Below the pieces are notes generated by a model that made no database searches, was not told the DNA's origin, and saw nothing but the letters and a program-made list of their open reading frames with translations. A stretch of DNA of 64,000 nt from Haberlea rhodopensis (lineage: Eukaryota > Streptophyta > Magnoliopsida > Lamiales > Gesneriaceae): contig CAJQUN010001342.1 of the NCBI GenBank assembly GCA_907163345.1, positions 1-64,000 on the forward strand. The letters are read 5' to 3'. Below are positions 12,054 to 22,322 of this stretch, one piece after another; positions within the stretch are counted from its first letter, which is position 1; each line of letters opens with the position of its first letter. The translations under genes and the position numbers were made by a program.

Positions 12054-12135
12054 AACACTTTCATTCTACATTTTCATAATTTAAGAAAATATATCATATA
12101 GCAATATATAGCCTGGTTTGTCTCGTCTCTTTATT

Positions 12136-13218
12136 ATGCTGATAATGGTTGCTCAATCAAGAAAAGGTCAGCTATCTCTCAGTTTTGCAGTCATGGTTAT
12201 ATTCTTCTTTTCTCTCACTTTTCTTCCTCCTAAATCAGGTAACTAAATACTCTATTCTCTATATTTTTTTGCTAAATTAAACCATTAACCCAGAAGGAAC
12301 ATATACCACAAACTCTCAACACAATTTAATTCTGTGAATCCGACCTCGTATTTCTTTTTATGTTAAATGGCTCTCTTTTTTTTTTGGAAGATAAATATAG
12401 TGTTTAAAAAATTGTTTAAATATGTATTTCTTTAATTATCCATTTTTATCATCAAGCATTTATTTAAACCATATATCTTCAACGTTTTTTTAAACATAAT
12501 TTCAACACAAAAAACTGATTGAAAGTATAAAACAATTTCAAAGGAAAAATATTATTCAATCTTTTCTAGTATCATAATCATCATATTGTAATATATAAAA
12601 TTTTCAAGAAAAATATTAAAATTTTAGTAAAAGAACATAAATATTTAACATTATATTGTATTAGACTCGTTGCTTCTATACAGGACACCCTCACCATCGC
12701 TTTGAATTTTTTAAGGTTGCCCGATTCATCTGAAGCAATAGAATTCGAAATGACTACCATAATTGTTGACTTGACTTGTTTTGGGATTGCTTGGATTTTT
12801 TTATCCGACACTTATCGCTTGATGCTATCGGAAGATATCATCAAACAAACCCTTATTTTGATATTGGATTTGCAATAATAATTTGACATTTAAATGTACA
12901 AATTAAATCCATCGTACCATCGGAAACTAGCATTGGATTTTTGATTTTGATAGTTATTTGTAAAAATATGTGACAGTTGGGACAAACAAGACCAGCATTG
13001 AGGAGCAGAAGAAGAAGATGATATTGGGATCGAGGCCCCCAACTTGCGTGAACAGATGCATGAATTGTAGGCCATGTTTGGCAACCCTAGTCATCCCACC
13101 TCACAAAAAAACTATTAATAATAATATACAAAAGAATTATAAAAAATATAAAGAAGATGGCAGCTACTATCTTCTTTCTTGGAAATGTAGGTGTGGAGAT
13201 AAGTTCTATCAACCTTAA
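12136..13218 (+). CDS. EPFL: EPIDERMAL PATTERNING FACTOR-like secreted peptide, 114 aa
   Basis: Two exons, 12136-12238 and 12977-13218, joined by a 738-bp GT-AG intron that splits a codon after its first base. Exon 1 encodes a signal peptide (hydrophobic core about residues 17-30). Exon 2 encodes a basic spacer and the mature domain from about GSRPPTC. The six cysteines of the EPF/EPFL family are present at 58, 62, 65, 68, 105 and 107 (C-x3-C-x2-C-x2-C, long loop, C-x-C), followed by the typical G-x-x-(F/Y)-x-P end. The YYLLSWKCRCG block and the His/Asn-rich loop are most like the EPFL7/EPFL8 type. Family members are apoplastic ligands of ERECTA-family receptor kinases, with TMM as co-receptor in some tissues, and control stomatal spacing or organ growth. 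The frame is intact and appears functional. The exact subgroup is inference. Confidence 0.88.
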
Positions 13219-14320
13219 AAATTTAAAAAATAAACATAAAACTTTTGTATTATATTTATATAGGTATCATTATTGGTGATTATTTTGTGTCCTATATGAT
13301 ATTTTCCATTGTCTTGAAATGTGTGATTGGCGTTGGAAAGGTATTCTTAGCATATGTAATGCCAAAGAAGTAGGTTTTGGAGTTTGGACCCATCACTTCA
13401 ACCTATACGCAACTAGTCCACTGTTCATTGTTAACTTATCTTTTCAAGTCAAAAAAAGGATCATGTTAAAAAAAAAAATCCAAAAGGAGTCCATTATTTA
13501 GGGAAAATTATTGTATGTATTAGGTACAAGTCGGTCTCTGTGTATGTATCTATATTTGTATTTGTGTGTGGATGTTTATATCGAGGCATACTCTCCATGT
13601 CTGCAAGAATTTTCTATTGTATACTAAACTATAGGCTCGTTTGACTGTAATTAACGTTAAGAGAATCTATTAACCCAGCGTTGGTGCTTTAAAAACATTT
13701 TAATTATTGCTTAATTTATACAATACTTCTTTATCATTAAAAATTTAAGGTTAAACATTTACTTGGTACTAAAAACTTGTAAAATAGAAATTTTAAATGA
13801 AGCTGGAACAATCATAAGTGATTATTACGTAACACAAGTCACACAGTCTCTCTCTATTGTTCATGCCTTATCAGATTGCAAACCTTAAGACACTGTTTGT
13901 CCTAAGTGCTTATGAACCATATCGAGTGTAAGACTTAAAGTATGATCTAACTTTCTTATATTTATGCTAGAAAAGTCATATTAATTATAGGATTCTCCAA
14001 AATCTAATGAAATCTATATGGAGGTTGCTATTCTACTATTCACATGTTTGTTATTTGAGTAATTGTCCACTTGGCGTACTTGCTTCGCTTACCTCTATCT
14101 CTCTACCGAACACATACTTTTACTGGGAGCTTTGTCTCTACAGGTTGGATTGTTTCTACTGGTTATGATATTTCACCTATATATTATTATCTGTGAATTA
14201 CATGAAACACTTGTATGTATTCGATTTAGGTTTCGTTTATACATCAAATCAATATTAAATCTGAATGAACTAATTCTGAGCCTGCACTATAGAAATTCAA
14301 TCGATGCTAACCATTTGATT
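13219..14320. other. downstream of EPFL gene, no feature recognised
   Basis: AT-rich. An AATAAA-like signal near 13229 could serve the EPFL transcript. The short open frames here are not conserved-looking. Confidence 0.4.
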
Positions 14321-14324
14321 TTTC

Positions 14325-14803
14325 AGCCAAGCAAGAGATCTGCTACACTCCAACGGAACAAGATATTGCCTATACAATTTTGAATCAATCAAATGGAACT
14401 GAGGTGGTTGATGATGATAGTCATGAGATACCTAAAATCTCGACATCTAGCGTTATTCAAATGCTGAACTCGATTGAGATATTTTTTTTAGAACAACATG
14501 GCGATCAGAAGGACAATTTGTAGACGATTCAGAAGATTAAGGATGATGTAAGAATTATCAAACAAGCAAGCCCAGTACAAACTAATATATTAAAATATTT
14601 TTCAAATTCGTAAAGTATGTAAAAATATCACCTTATACGAAAATTGAGATCGAGATTTAGCACTAAGATTTTCTGAAAAAATATTAGTTATTATGATAGA
14701 GAGATTATTAAATTTTAACACTGGTCCAACTTGGGATCGGGACTTTTTATCAGTTTAGAGAGGTTATCAATTTAGAGAAAATCACTTTAGAAAGGTTCTA
14801 CTG
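14325..14803 (+). mobile_element. 3' end of a pogo/Tigger-like (Lemi-type) DNA transposon
   Basis: 14325-14580 encodes, with stops, a segment like the C-terminal tail of plant pogo/Tigger transposases (ILNQSNGTEVVDDD, then QKIKDDVRIIKQ). It is followed by non-coding DNA whose last 110 bp has the layered TTTAGAGA/TTATCAATTTAGAG pattern of plant pogo termini and ends CTACTG next to TA (14804-14805), the expected target. The 5' end was not found, so it is truncated or deleted. Confidence 0.6.
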
Positions 14804-15419
14804 TATAAATTAAAATTATGAGGGATATTTTATTTAATTAAAATTTCACAAAAAAAAAATTGTATTTTCAAAGAATAAGGAGCATTAATTTTTCTTCACT
14901 TGACCTAATTTTACTACATGCACCAATATAGGTGTAGACCTAAAATAATTTTTTAAAAAACTCAAAGTTTGTTTGAAAATTCTACTGATTTTTCAAATGA
15001 TTGGACATTTTCCAAAGTTATTTTGGGGTTTTGCTCTTTCGTCACGAGTCAATAGTTAATAATTTAACTGACAATGGCTGAAATGCACCGTAAAATAAGA
15101 CCACATTCGGTGGTGTCATGTCGTTTGATGACTCCAAAACATATAAAATCAAACCAAATATGGGGTGTCATGTCGTTTCAGAGCCTCGTATCTTTAAATT
15201 AAATAATTTAATTTAATTTGTAAGAAAATTATAAAGAAGTTTTAAATTACATTAATATTACATGTATTTGAAATTTATTATAATTAAAAATACAAAAAAA
15301 ATAGCGAGTTTCGTCGCTTTCTACAAGGGTTTCTTTCCCCGTTTCTACCCAACTTGTGTGCTTGCTGCTTGTTCTTCTAATCTCTGCTACCAGCCTTTCT
15401 TCGTCTTCTTGTTTTAGGT

Positions 15420-15930
15420 GCTGCAGTGGTGTATCGTTTTTCCCTTGATTTGGTAGGAAAAGGCTGCGCAGTTCGTAAGCGATGGCATTGTTGGCCTTAC
15501 CATTTTTCATCGCCTTTTCATGGATGCTCAGTCCGAGCTCTGCCCATTTCTCTCCTCTTCGGTCCTGGGGAAGCTGCTGGTCGGTGTCTTGGTGGTGATG
15601 TAGGTGGTGGGATGAGTGGTTGGTGGTGGATGTGGCAGCCCACTCGGTGTTGACGGCGGTTTTGGTGGCGCTGTTGGGCTTGATAGAGTTGCCGTTGGTG
15701 GTGGTTGCCCTGTAGGCAGTGTTAAAGGGGGTGGCTCTGGTGGTAGACATGCGGGACTTTTCTGGTTTCATGTTCTTAGTGCTGTTTTGATCTATTCCGT
15801 GGCGGTGGTTGTGTGCCAACACCTTCGTTCGCCATGAATAGCTTCTGTTGGAATGCTTGGTGCTTGGGAGAACATCGAGCGTTCCTACGGCCACGACCAT
15901 GGATTCGTGTGCCTTCTCCTGTTTTGATTA
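15420..15930 (+). pseudogene. LINE (L1-type) fragment at ORF1/ORF2 junction
   Basis: At 15834 an ATG starts MNSFCWNAWCLGEHRAF, matching the very common start of plant L1 ORF2 endonuclease (M-N/K-x-x-x-WN-x-R-G-L-G-x-P-R-A). The frame is lost after about 55 codons. Upstream, 15420-15830 is G-rich and open in more than one frame, including a 217-codon frame on the opposite strand that I take as a shadow. The remainder of the LINE is absent. Confidence 0.42.
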
Positions 15931-16129
15931 CATTATCTCTTAATTATTATAATTATCTGTTATATTGTGGTGTTTTATTTCTAGAGCATGTGATTTTCAA
16001 GGACTTTTGATTCGTGCTTTCCCTCGGGGGCTCTTTGTTGAGTCGAGCTCTTGGTTGCGTTTTATTGAAGAGGATACATGTGATGTCTGTAACTTAATTA
16101 CCTTAATTAAATGGAGTTAATGTGTTAAT

Positions 16130-18000
16130 AAAGACGTAATTATTGGTGTTGAATAATAATTATGGAATAATTGTGGGAGTTGAGATTCTAGGGGATTGTT
16201 ACTTGGTGTCGGATTCGTTGGATTCAAGGTTCAATATTTTATGATCGTGGTGTGTTGAACCTTAGAATCGTTTTGGTAATGCGATTTCGAGGTTGAGAGA
16301 TTTTGGACTGAGGTTTGGGATGCATTTGAGTGAGTTGAAGATAATTTAACTGACCACTTATTTTAATAAGTGTTTTGGTACGAGTATTTGAGACTTAAGT
16401 TTTTGGAGCCTTGATATATAAATATCAAGTAGACTCGGTGTTCAATCATTTTTCACTCGCTTCCCTCTCTCTCGTCTCACCGTTCACTCCCATCTCTTTC
16501 CCCCCTTTGTTTTTCCCCTTTGAATAAGAATCGATGGAGGCTCGATTCTTGATGGATTTTCGAGCTAATTGTTGTGTAAACTCTTTCATTTATAATTGTG
16601 GTTGTTTTGATTGTGATTTTGTAGGATTTGGTTATAGTTTTGAATTTGGTGAATTTGGTGGGTTTTGAAGAATCTTGGATTCTTGTGGTTTTTCTTGAAA
16701 TAAAAATGTTTTAACCCTTTGTTGAGTGTCCAATGTTTATTTGTTGTTGGAATTGAGTTTGATGAAGTTGTGGTATGGTTGGTTGAGGTTTTGAAGTGTT
16801 TAAAAATGAAGATTTTCGGGTCTTTGCAACGGTCGATCGATCGGTAGCATTGCATTGATCGACCGGTGCAAGACCGTAGTGAAGAGTGAAAATTCTGGCA
16901 ATTAGCGATCGATCGGGAGGACCTGCCGTTCAATCGGTCGATCCAACCGATCAATCGGTCGGAGGCCGTAGCCAAAACCAAAAATTCGGACTTTTACTGA
17001 TCGATCGGTAGGGGAGTCACCGATCGATCGGTAAGGTTTAAATTCTGAAAATGTAATTTGGGTTCTCCTTTGAGTTTTGAGGAGCTGTTATTGGTCCATT
17101 GTGAATTAATTATTGGACATGAGATTTCTTTGTGAGCATAATGTTATGCTAAGAATTGGGGTTCTAAGAATTATCGACTTTATTAATGAGAGTTGTTGAT
17201 ATTTAATATAGATATTGTCCGAGCCTCCGGTTGTCGATGATGTTCAAATAATGTAGTTGACTTTAAGGTATATGTGGCGTAGGAGCATAAGTAAATGATT
17301 TATTGTTACGTGCAATGAATGATATATTCTTGTTATGTATGAATTAGTACGTAGGGACATACAAGTATTGAATGCCATATTAATTGACTAATTGTTGAGT
17401 AATGTGTTGACGAGTATTGAAAGCACAAATGAATGATGATATGAATTATTGTGATGCCGCTGTTGAGCGTGCGAGGTGGTATGATGAGTTATGACTAATA
17501 AATTGATAACTAAGATGTATTTGATTTCAGTAAATCATGGTTATCTTGGATTTGTTATTGTTGATTATGGAATTGACGATTTTGAGTATGTGTATAGTAA
17601 TCATTATGGTAATGATTTAAATGACTTTGTACAATAATCATTACGGTGATGATTTAAATGACTTTGGAATTGATGATTTTGGATTTTGTGAGAACATGAA
17701 CATATGTGAGATCTTGTATGGTTGTAGTATACTCATGGAGTATTTGCTTAAATTATAGTATTATATTCTGTAAATTATTAAATACATGTGTTATGATATT
17801 AATATTATGTTGTTGGTATGCTCACCCCGTGTGTGGGCTGTTTCTGTTGGAAACTGGTAGAAAAGGTACGACATGGGTTCTGGAACTGTGTCCGAACAGT
17901 TGATATTGATGGCTCCCATGAGCGAGGTACCAGTTATGGTATAGAATAATATGCTTTATACAAACATATACACACTTATTTGTTAATGGCTCGCCTGTGA
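16130..18000 (+). repeat. LTR-like noncoding block with CGATCGATCGG palindromes
   Basis: No coding frame. Features suggesting an LTR: a TATA region (GATATATAAATATC near 16410-16430), a CT-rich leader (16440-16520), then a long U5-like stretch. Between 16828 and 17035 there are six or seven copies of a palindromic word, CCGATCGATCGG and its one-base variants. A short direct repeat of about 30 bp (AATCATTAYGGTRATGATTTAAATGACTTTG core) occurs at 17600-17630 and 17636-17666. Ends and target duplication were not found. Confidence 0.42.
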
Positions 18001-19826
18001 GCATTTTGGTACGTGTATATGGTTTGTATAAATGTCTTGAGGTTTTCTATTTTCATCTATGTATTGCTTGCAATTTAGTTGAGAGAAAATCGCATAATCA
18101 AATGAAGAACATATTAGTGCATTACTAAGTGTATACCTATGTGATTTATATTTCGTGTTTGGGGACTTCGAGTGAAAAATTTTATAGAGGTCATGACATA
18201 AATGCGAGACATATAGTGAGAACTCCATAATGCTATAAATGTATACACAAATGACCATATTGATGTACTAATTGCAAGATTATGAGTTGGAGTCCTACAA
18301 TAGATGTTGGACTTTTAAAGGTGGTGATGTAGTAGATAATATGTTGTCTTTCTTGTCTTGCTCTATTATTTGGTCCTTTTGGTGCTAATGTGTTTTCGTG
18401 GCTGTAATTTGGACGGATTTTGCCTCTTGGTGCTCGAGGTTTCGTGCCCAAGGTAGCCCTCTCTTTTGGTCGTTTCCTATCCGTTGTGAAAATTGGATAC
18501 AGGAGCTTGAGCGTTTGGTGTTTGCTATCTGTTATTGTATCAAGTGTATCCTCTTGTGTTTATTCTGACTTCATTGAAGGCAGTTTCCTCATTCGACCTT
18601 ATTACCGTCTGCTTTGGTTGAGGGGATCTCACTGGCTTCGGTGGTACCTGAGCTCTCCATGTTGCAATCTTGCACTTTCTGCTGCTATGTCCTCCTCTCT
18701 TGGGTCTATTATTACAAGTTCACGGGGTCTGTATTGGCCATACTTGGCTCTTGTGAATACCGTTACTTTGCGATTTGTTCTGTCCTTGTTTTTTGTCTTT
18801 TGGATGGATATTCCTAACCATTTTAAAGTATTTGAAATTCTTGATCGCTAATATTTTAATCCAAACATACGATTGATAAAACACAAGTAGTAGCCAGCAA
18901 ATATTGTTCCTCCTCATTCGTCGATATTATCATCTTGTGGCAATTTAAAAGCTTGAGACTTGTATTGCAAATAACACATCTTGTGGGAATTTACTATTGA
19001 TCGTATTAGTTTAAATACGAGTTTACGAGTTTAAAATGTAATTGGAAATATTCAAAATCCTTGGATTTCAAGAATACTCTAAAAACCGTGATGAATTTAT
19101 TATCATGGATTTGAAATCATTAGCTCAATGTCCATCATCCAATTGCTCCCTTATGTCTTTACTTTTTATCATTTTAACCTACGATAGTCGACATTCATTC
19201 ATATCTTTTTTTTTTTTTTTATCGAAAATATATTATGACACACATCCGTTCATGGAGTTGTGGTTTGAGTTTTTTTCACACAGCTTGTCTCAGTCATTCT
19301 CAATCAAAATGAATAGTTATTTTCGACTCTATTCCATTCTATGCTTCTTGCATTCAGGGGCGGATGCAAGCAATGGGCAAAACCGGGCTAATGTCCGAAC
19401 AATTTGACCCAAACTTTAGTAGCCCATGTAAGGTAGTGGGCTATAATAGTTTGACTGATTTTTCTAAATCTGCAATTCCAATATTTGAAAATTAATTAGA
19501 GAAATGGGTTTAGATTAATTCTTGAAAATTAATGAGAGAAAAGGTGTTAACAATCTCTTAAAATTTTTTTAGAGCGATCTAGCTGTTTTATTATATAGTT
19601 TTATTAATTTTCACTTTTATCCTTGAAGTTAAAAATAATGCATCATAAATTTCGTATCATTGATGGAAAACGTTGGTGATATATAAGAACAACAGTTCTG
19701 TGAATGACCATTTGTTCGTTTCCTTAACGAACAACGAAGGCACATGTTTAGGTCAGAAGCAAAACATGCATCATGCATGATGTTGGTAGATAAGTACAAT
19801 TCTAGATGCTAAAAAAAAAAAAAACT
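18001..19826. other. unassigned, probably decayed repeat DNA
   Basis: 18380-18850 is richer in G/C/T with a 143-codon plus-strand frame of hydrophobic, low-information protein. It resembles untranslated or U5-like retroelement DNA more than a gene. The rest is AT-rich without recognised content. Confidence 0.35.
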
Positions 19827-19836
19827 TGTTGAAAGG

Positions 19837-19946
19837 GCCGATAGCTTGTAGACCATCTGACATCAGTTGTAATTACGATCCGAATATCTCGTGTTCGAGT
19901 CTCCGTCCCCACACCCCAAATAGTTGAAATAGTTGCTCAAAAAAAA
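19837..19946 (+). mobile_element. tRNA-derived SINE, 110 bp
   Basis: An A-box-like GATAGCTTGTAGACC (about 19839-19854) and a B-box GTTCGAGTCTC (about 19893-19903) lie at the spacing of a pol III promoter, and the insert ends in an A-rich tail. A perfect 10-bp direct repeat TGTTGAAAGG flanks it at 19827-19836 and 19947-19956. Family not identified. Confidence 0.72.
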
Positions 19947-20084
19947 TGTTGAAAGGAATGTAGTAATCGAGGCACATGTTGTAGTGATTTTATATAAAAA
20001 TTAAATCTTAGATTAAAATTAACAACTTTAAAAATAATTTTTATAAGATTTTTTTAATAATTATTTGGAACGTGTGTTTAAGTA

Positions 20085-20433
20085 TGTAGGATCAAACGTT
20101 TGCCGGTTTACTAAAAGCTATAGCTGATGGTAACAATGCAACTTAAATATTTTAAATCGTACAGTAGCACAAGTAACACATTTCGATCGATCACCCAGCA
20201 ATGGCAATTGCTGCATCCCAACAATCCATTTCCCATTAATTGTATTCCTTACAACTCAAGAGAATCAAACATGTGATATTGACTCTGATACCAATTGTAG
20301 GATCAAGCGTTTGCCGCTTTACCGAAATTAATAGCTGATGGTAACAATGCAACTCAAATCATTTAAACCGTACAACAATACAAGCTCCACATTTCGATCG
20401 ATCACACAGCATGGACAATTGTTGTACCCAACT
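20085..20433 (-). mobile_element. complete TRIM (miniature LTR retrotransposon), 349 bp
   Basis: Two direct LTRs, 20085-20223 and 20296-20433, are about 80-85% alike and flank only 72 bp. On the minus strand the internal part opens with TGGTATCAGAGTC (about 20282-20294), a primer site for initiator methionine tRNA with one change from the usual TGGTATCAGAGC, and ends with a purine stretch (GGGAAATGGA) before the 3' LTR. LTR ends are TGTTGGG and CCTACA; the outer terminal base at 20433 has changed. A perfect 5-bp target duplication AAGTA is at 20080-20084 and 20434-20438. There is no coding capacity, so it needs proteins from another element. Confidence 0.85.
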
Positions 20434-20952
20434 AAGTAGTATAATTTTTTTCTTTTTTTGGATTTTTTAGATTAAGAGCGCTATGATAGTTTTTTTATCA
20501 TGTTGGTTATTCTATATACGTAATATATTATAATATATAAGTATATATATTAAGCAATACTGTATCATGAAATTATTTTGGCTATCAAATATAGGGTTCC
20601 GAAATTAGTATTCATTCCATGCAAAAACTACAATAATATTCGCGCTTAATTCAATAATAATATAACAATATGAAAAATATTTTTACGTCACAATTTGCTA
20701 TACATTAAGTGGGAAGGTATCATACCAAATATAAAATTTTATGAAATATTCTTGCTTTCAAAACTACGATAAATATATCCACACTTATTCCATCAGAATT
20801 TAAAAATAATTCACATATGAATTTCTTTCTTTAGTTTTTAAATAAATACGATTTGTAATCCCTAAAATTAACATGATTGATAAAAACTTATATGAGTAGA
20901 AAATTAAAGCAATTGAGCAAATTATCTAAAAATGAGTAGTTTGTATATACAA

Positions 20953-21235
20953 TGTTAGAGAATAAATAATAAATCGTCCAAACTTCCTATAAACTCGAGC
21001 TTTAAATGAGACGATAATTCAACATGACATCAGAGCCTACTGCTAACACCGAGATCCTGATTTCAAAACTCACAAACAACAACTACACCCACCTGAAATG
21101 TTAACCCAATGGACCTCCCAAAAAAGAGGAACAATTCGACCCACAAGTGAGAGAGAGTGTGCGTTAAAGAATAGATATTAAATTGTTCAATCTCGATATA
21201 AGGTCGAACAGTTAGATGCGACGATAATTCAACAC
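20953..21235 (+). mobile_element. second TRIM-like LTR pair
   Basis: A 72-bp block starting TGTTAGAGAATAA and ending ACGATAATTCAACA (20953-21024) is followed directly by TGACATCAGAGCC (21025-21037), close to the tRNA-Met primer site. A second version of the block (21161-21235) follows a purine run (AGTGAGAGAGAGTG). This is the order LTR, primer site, short interior, polypurine tract, LTR. No target duplication was found, so one end may be damaged. Confidence 0.6.
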
Positions 21236-21696
21236 ACACATCACAAGTATACTGGTTCGATTTTATGTGGTAGAGAGAATGTGGTGCCTTCGATTTTGAT
21301 CTTATAACAATGTTCAATGGCATGTGGTACTTATTCAAATGCATGGTATGAGATTACAACATAGCATTTAACATATCTTTAAGTATTATTTAACTTTTGA
21401 AGAAAGAGCTAAAAAAGAAGTGTTAAAAACTACATTTTCTATTAGGTGTTTGTAAGTTACAAAAAAATATAAAAAAAACAAATTTATTGAAAGCAAAATT
21501 TTATTTTAAGACGAATTGAAATATAAATATCTGTAACCTTATAACCTTTTTTTCGTACAAAGGTTCTCAAATCAAAGCCACTCACAAAAATAATTGCAAA
21601 TGCTTTTTTAAAATGGTTCTTTAATCAAATCCAGTCAAGTAAAAACCTGTTATTTGATCGAGTCTGAGAACTAGGGGTATTGCTGTTGCTGTTGCT

Positions 21697-21865
21697 TCCG
21701 TTGAATTTTTCAATCTCGAACCGTGCCGTCATTTTGAACAATAAAATTGCGTCAATAAAAAAAATATCTCAAAAATCTTTTCTGATATGGAAGAACAGTC
21801 AAAGCTGCAACCACATAGCATACTTAGAATTTTTAAGATTTCTACAACGAGGCTCTGATACCACT
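21697..21865 (-). pseudogene. truncated 5' leader and gag start of a second Copia copy
   Basis: Nearly identical in content to 26197-26367: the first dozen gag codons, the leader with the CTGCAACCAC block, and the tRNA-Met primer site next to the LTR. It stops abruptly in a GCTGTTGCT repeat at about 21680-21697. It therefore belongs to another copy that used the LTR at 21866-22295 as its 5' LTR. Confidence 0.75.
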
Positions 21866-22295
21866 TGTTAGCCCCAGGTGCGGCAACATGAGATAGAAAA
21901 TACTGAAAATGAAGAATAAAAATGGACACTAGAATTTACGTGGAAAACCCCTAAAAATTATTATGGTAAAAACCACGGGAAAGATTAAAATATTCCACTA
22001 TAATATTTTGTGAGTTACAACCTCTCACTATCTTTCAAAAAGAACAACACTCTCAATATAGGAGAAAAACTATCTCACAAATATTATAGAATATACACAA
22101 ATATAGAGACATGAGAGAACACTCTGAAATGGGATGAATGAAATGAAATCAGAATAGCTCTATTTATAGGGTTGAAGATGTGCATTAAATGCACATCCGC
22201 CAACCGCCAACCACCAGCTGCCCTCATTAATGAGGACAACCGGTCAACATTTCTCCCATTTGAAGATTTGATCGAGAATCAAGCACATCTCCACA
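21866..22295 (-). repeat. 3' LTR of Copia element (shared LTR)
   Basis: 430 bp, TG...CA. The first 280 bp (R/U5 in minus orientation) match the right LTR, but the remaining U3 part is different. A polypurine tract, minus-strand TTGAAGGG, abuts it at 22296-22303. Minus-strand TATA sequence (CTATAAATAG) is near 22159-22168. Confidence 0.82.
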
Positions 22296-22322
22296 CCCTT
22301 CAATATTGTCTTACCCTGCTGC

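Noticed and set aside
15247..15900. 217-codon minus-strand frame
   Set aside because: Low complexity in Thr/Ser/His/Asn; the plus strand shows a LINE ORF2 start at the same place, so I read it as a shadow.
18420..18851. 143-codon plus-strand frame
   Set aside because: Hydrophobic translation of a T-rich strand without known domain; likely chance in repeat DNA.
19839..19903. tRNA gene
   Set aside because: A- and B-box words exist but no cloverleaf; body is a SINE with target duplication.
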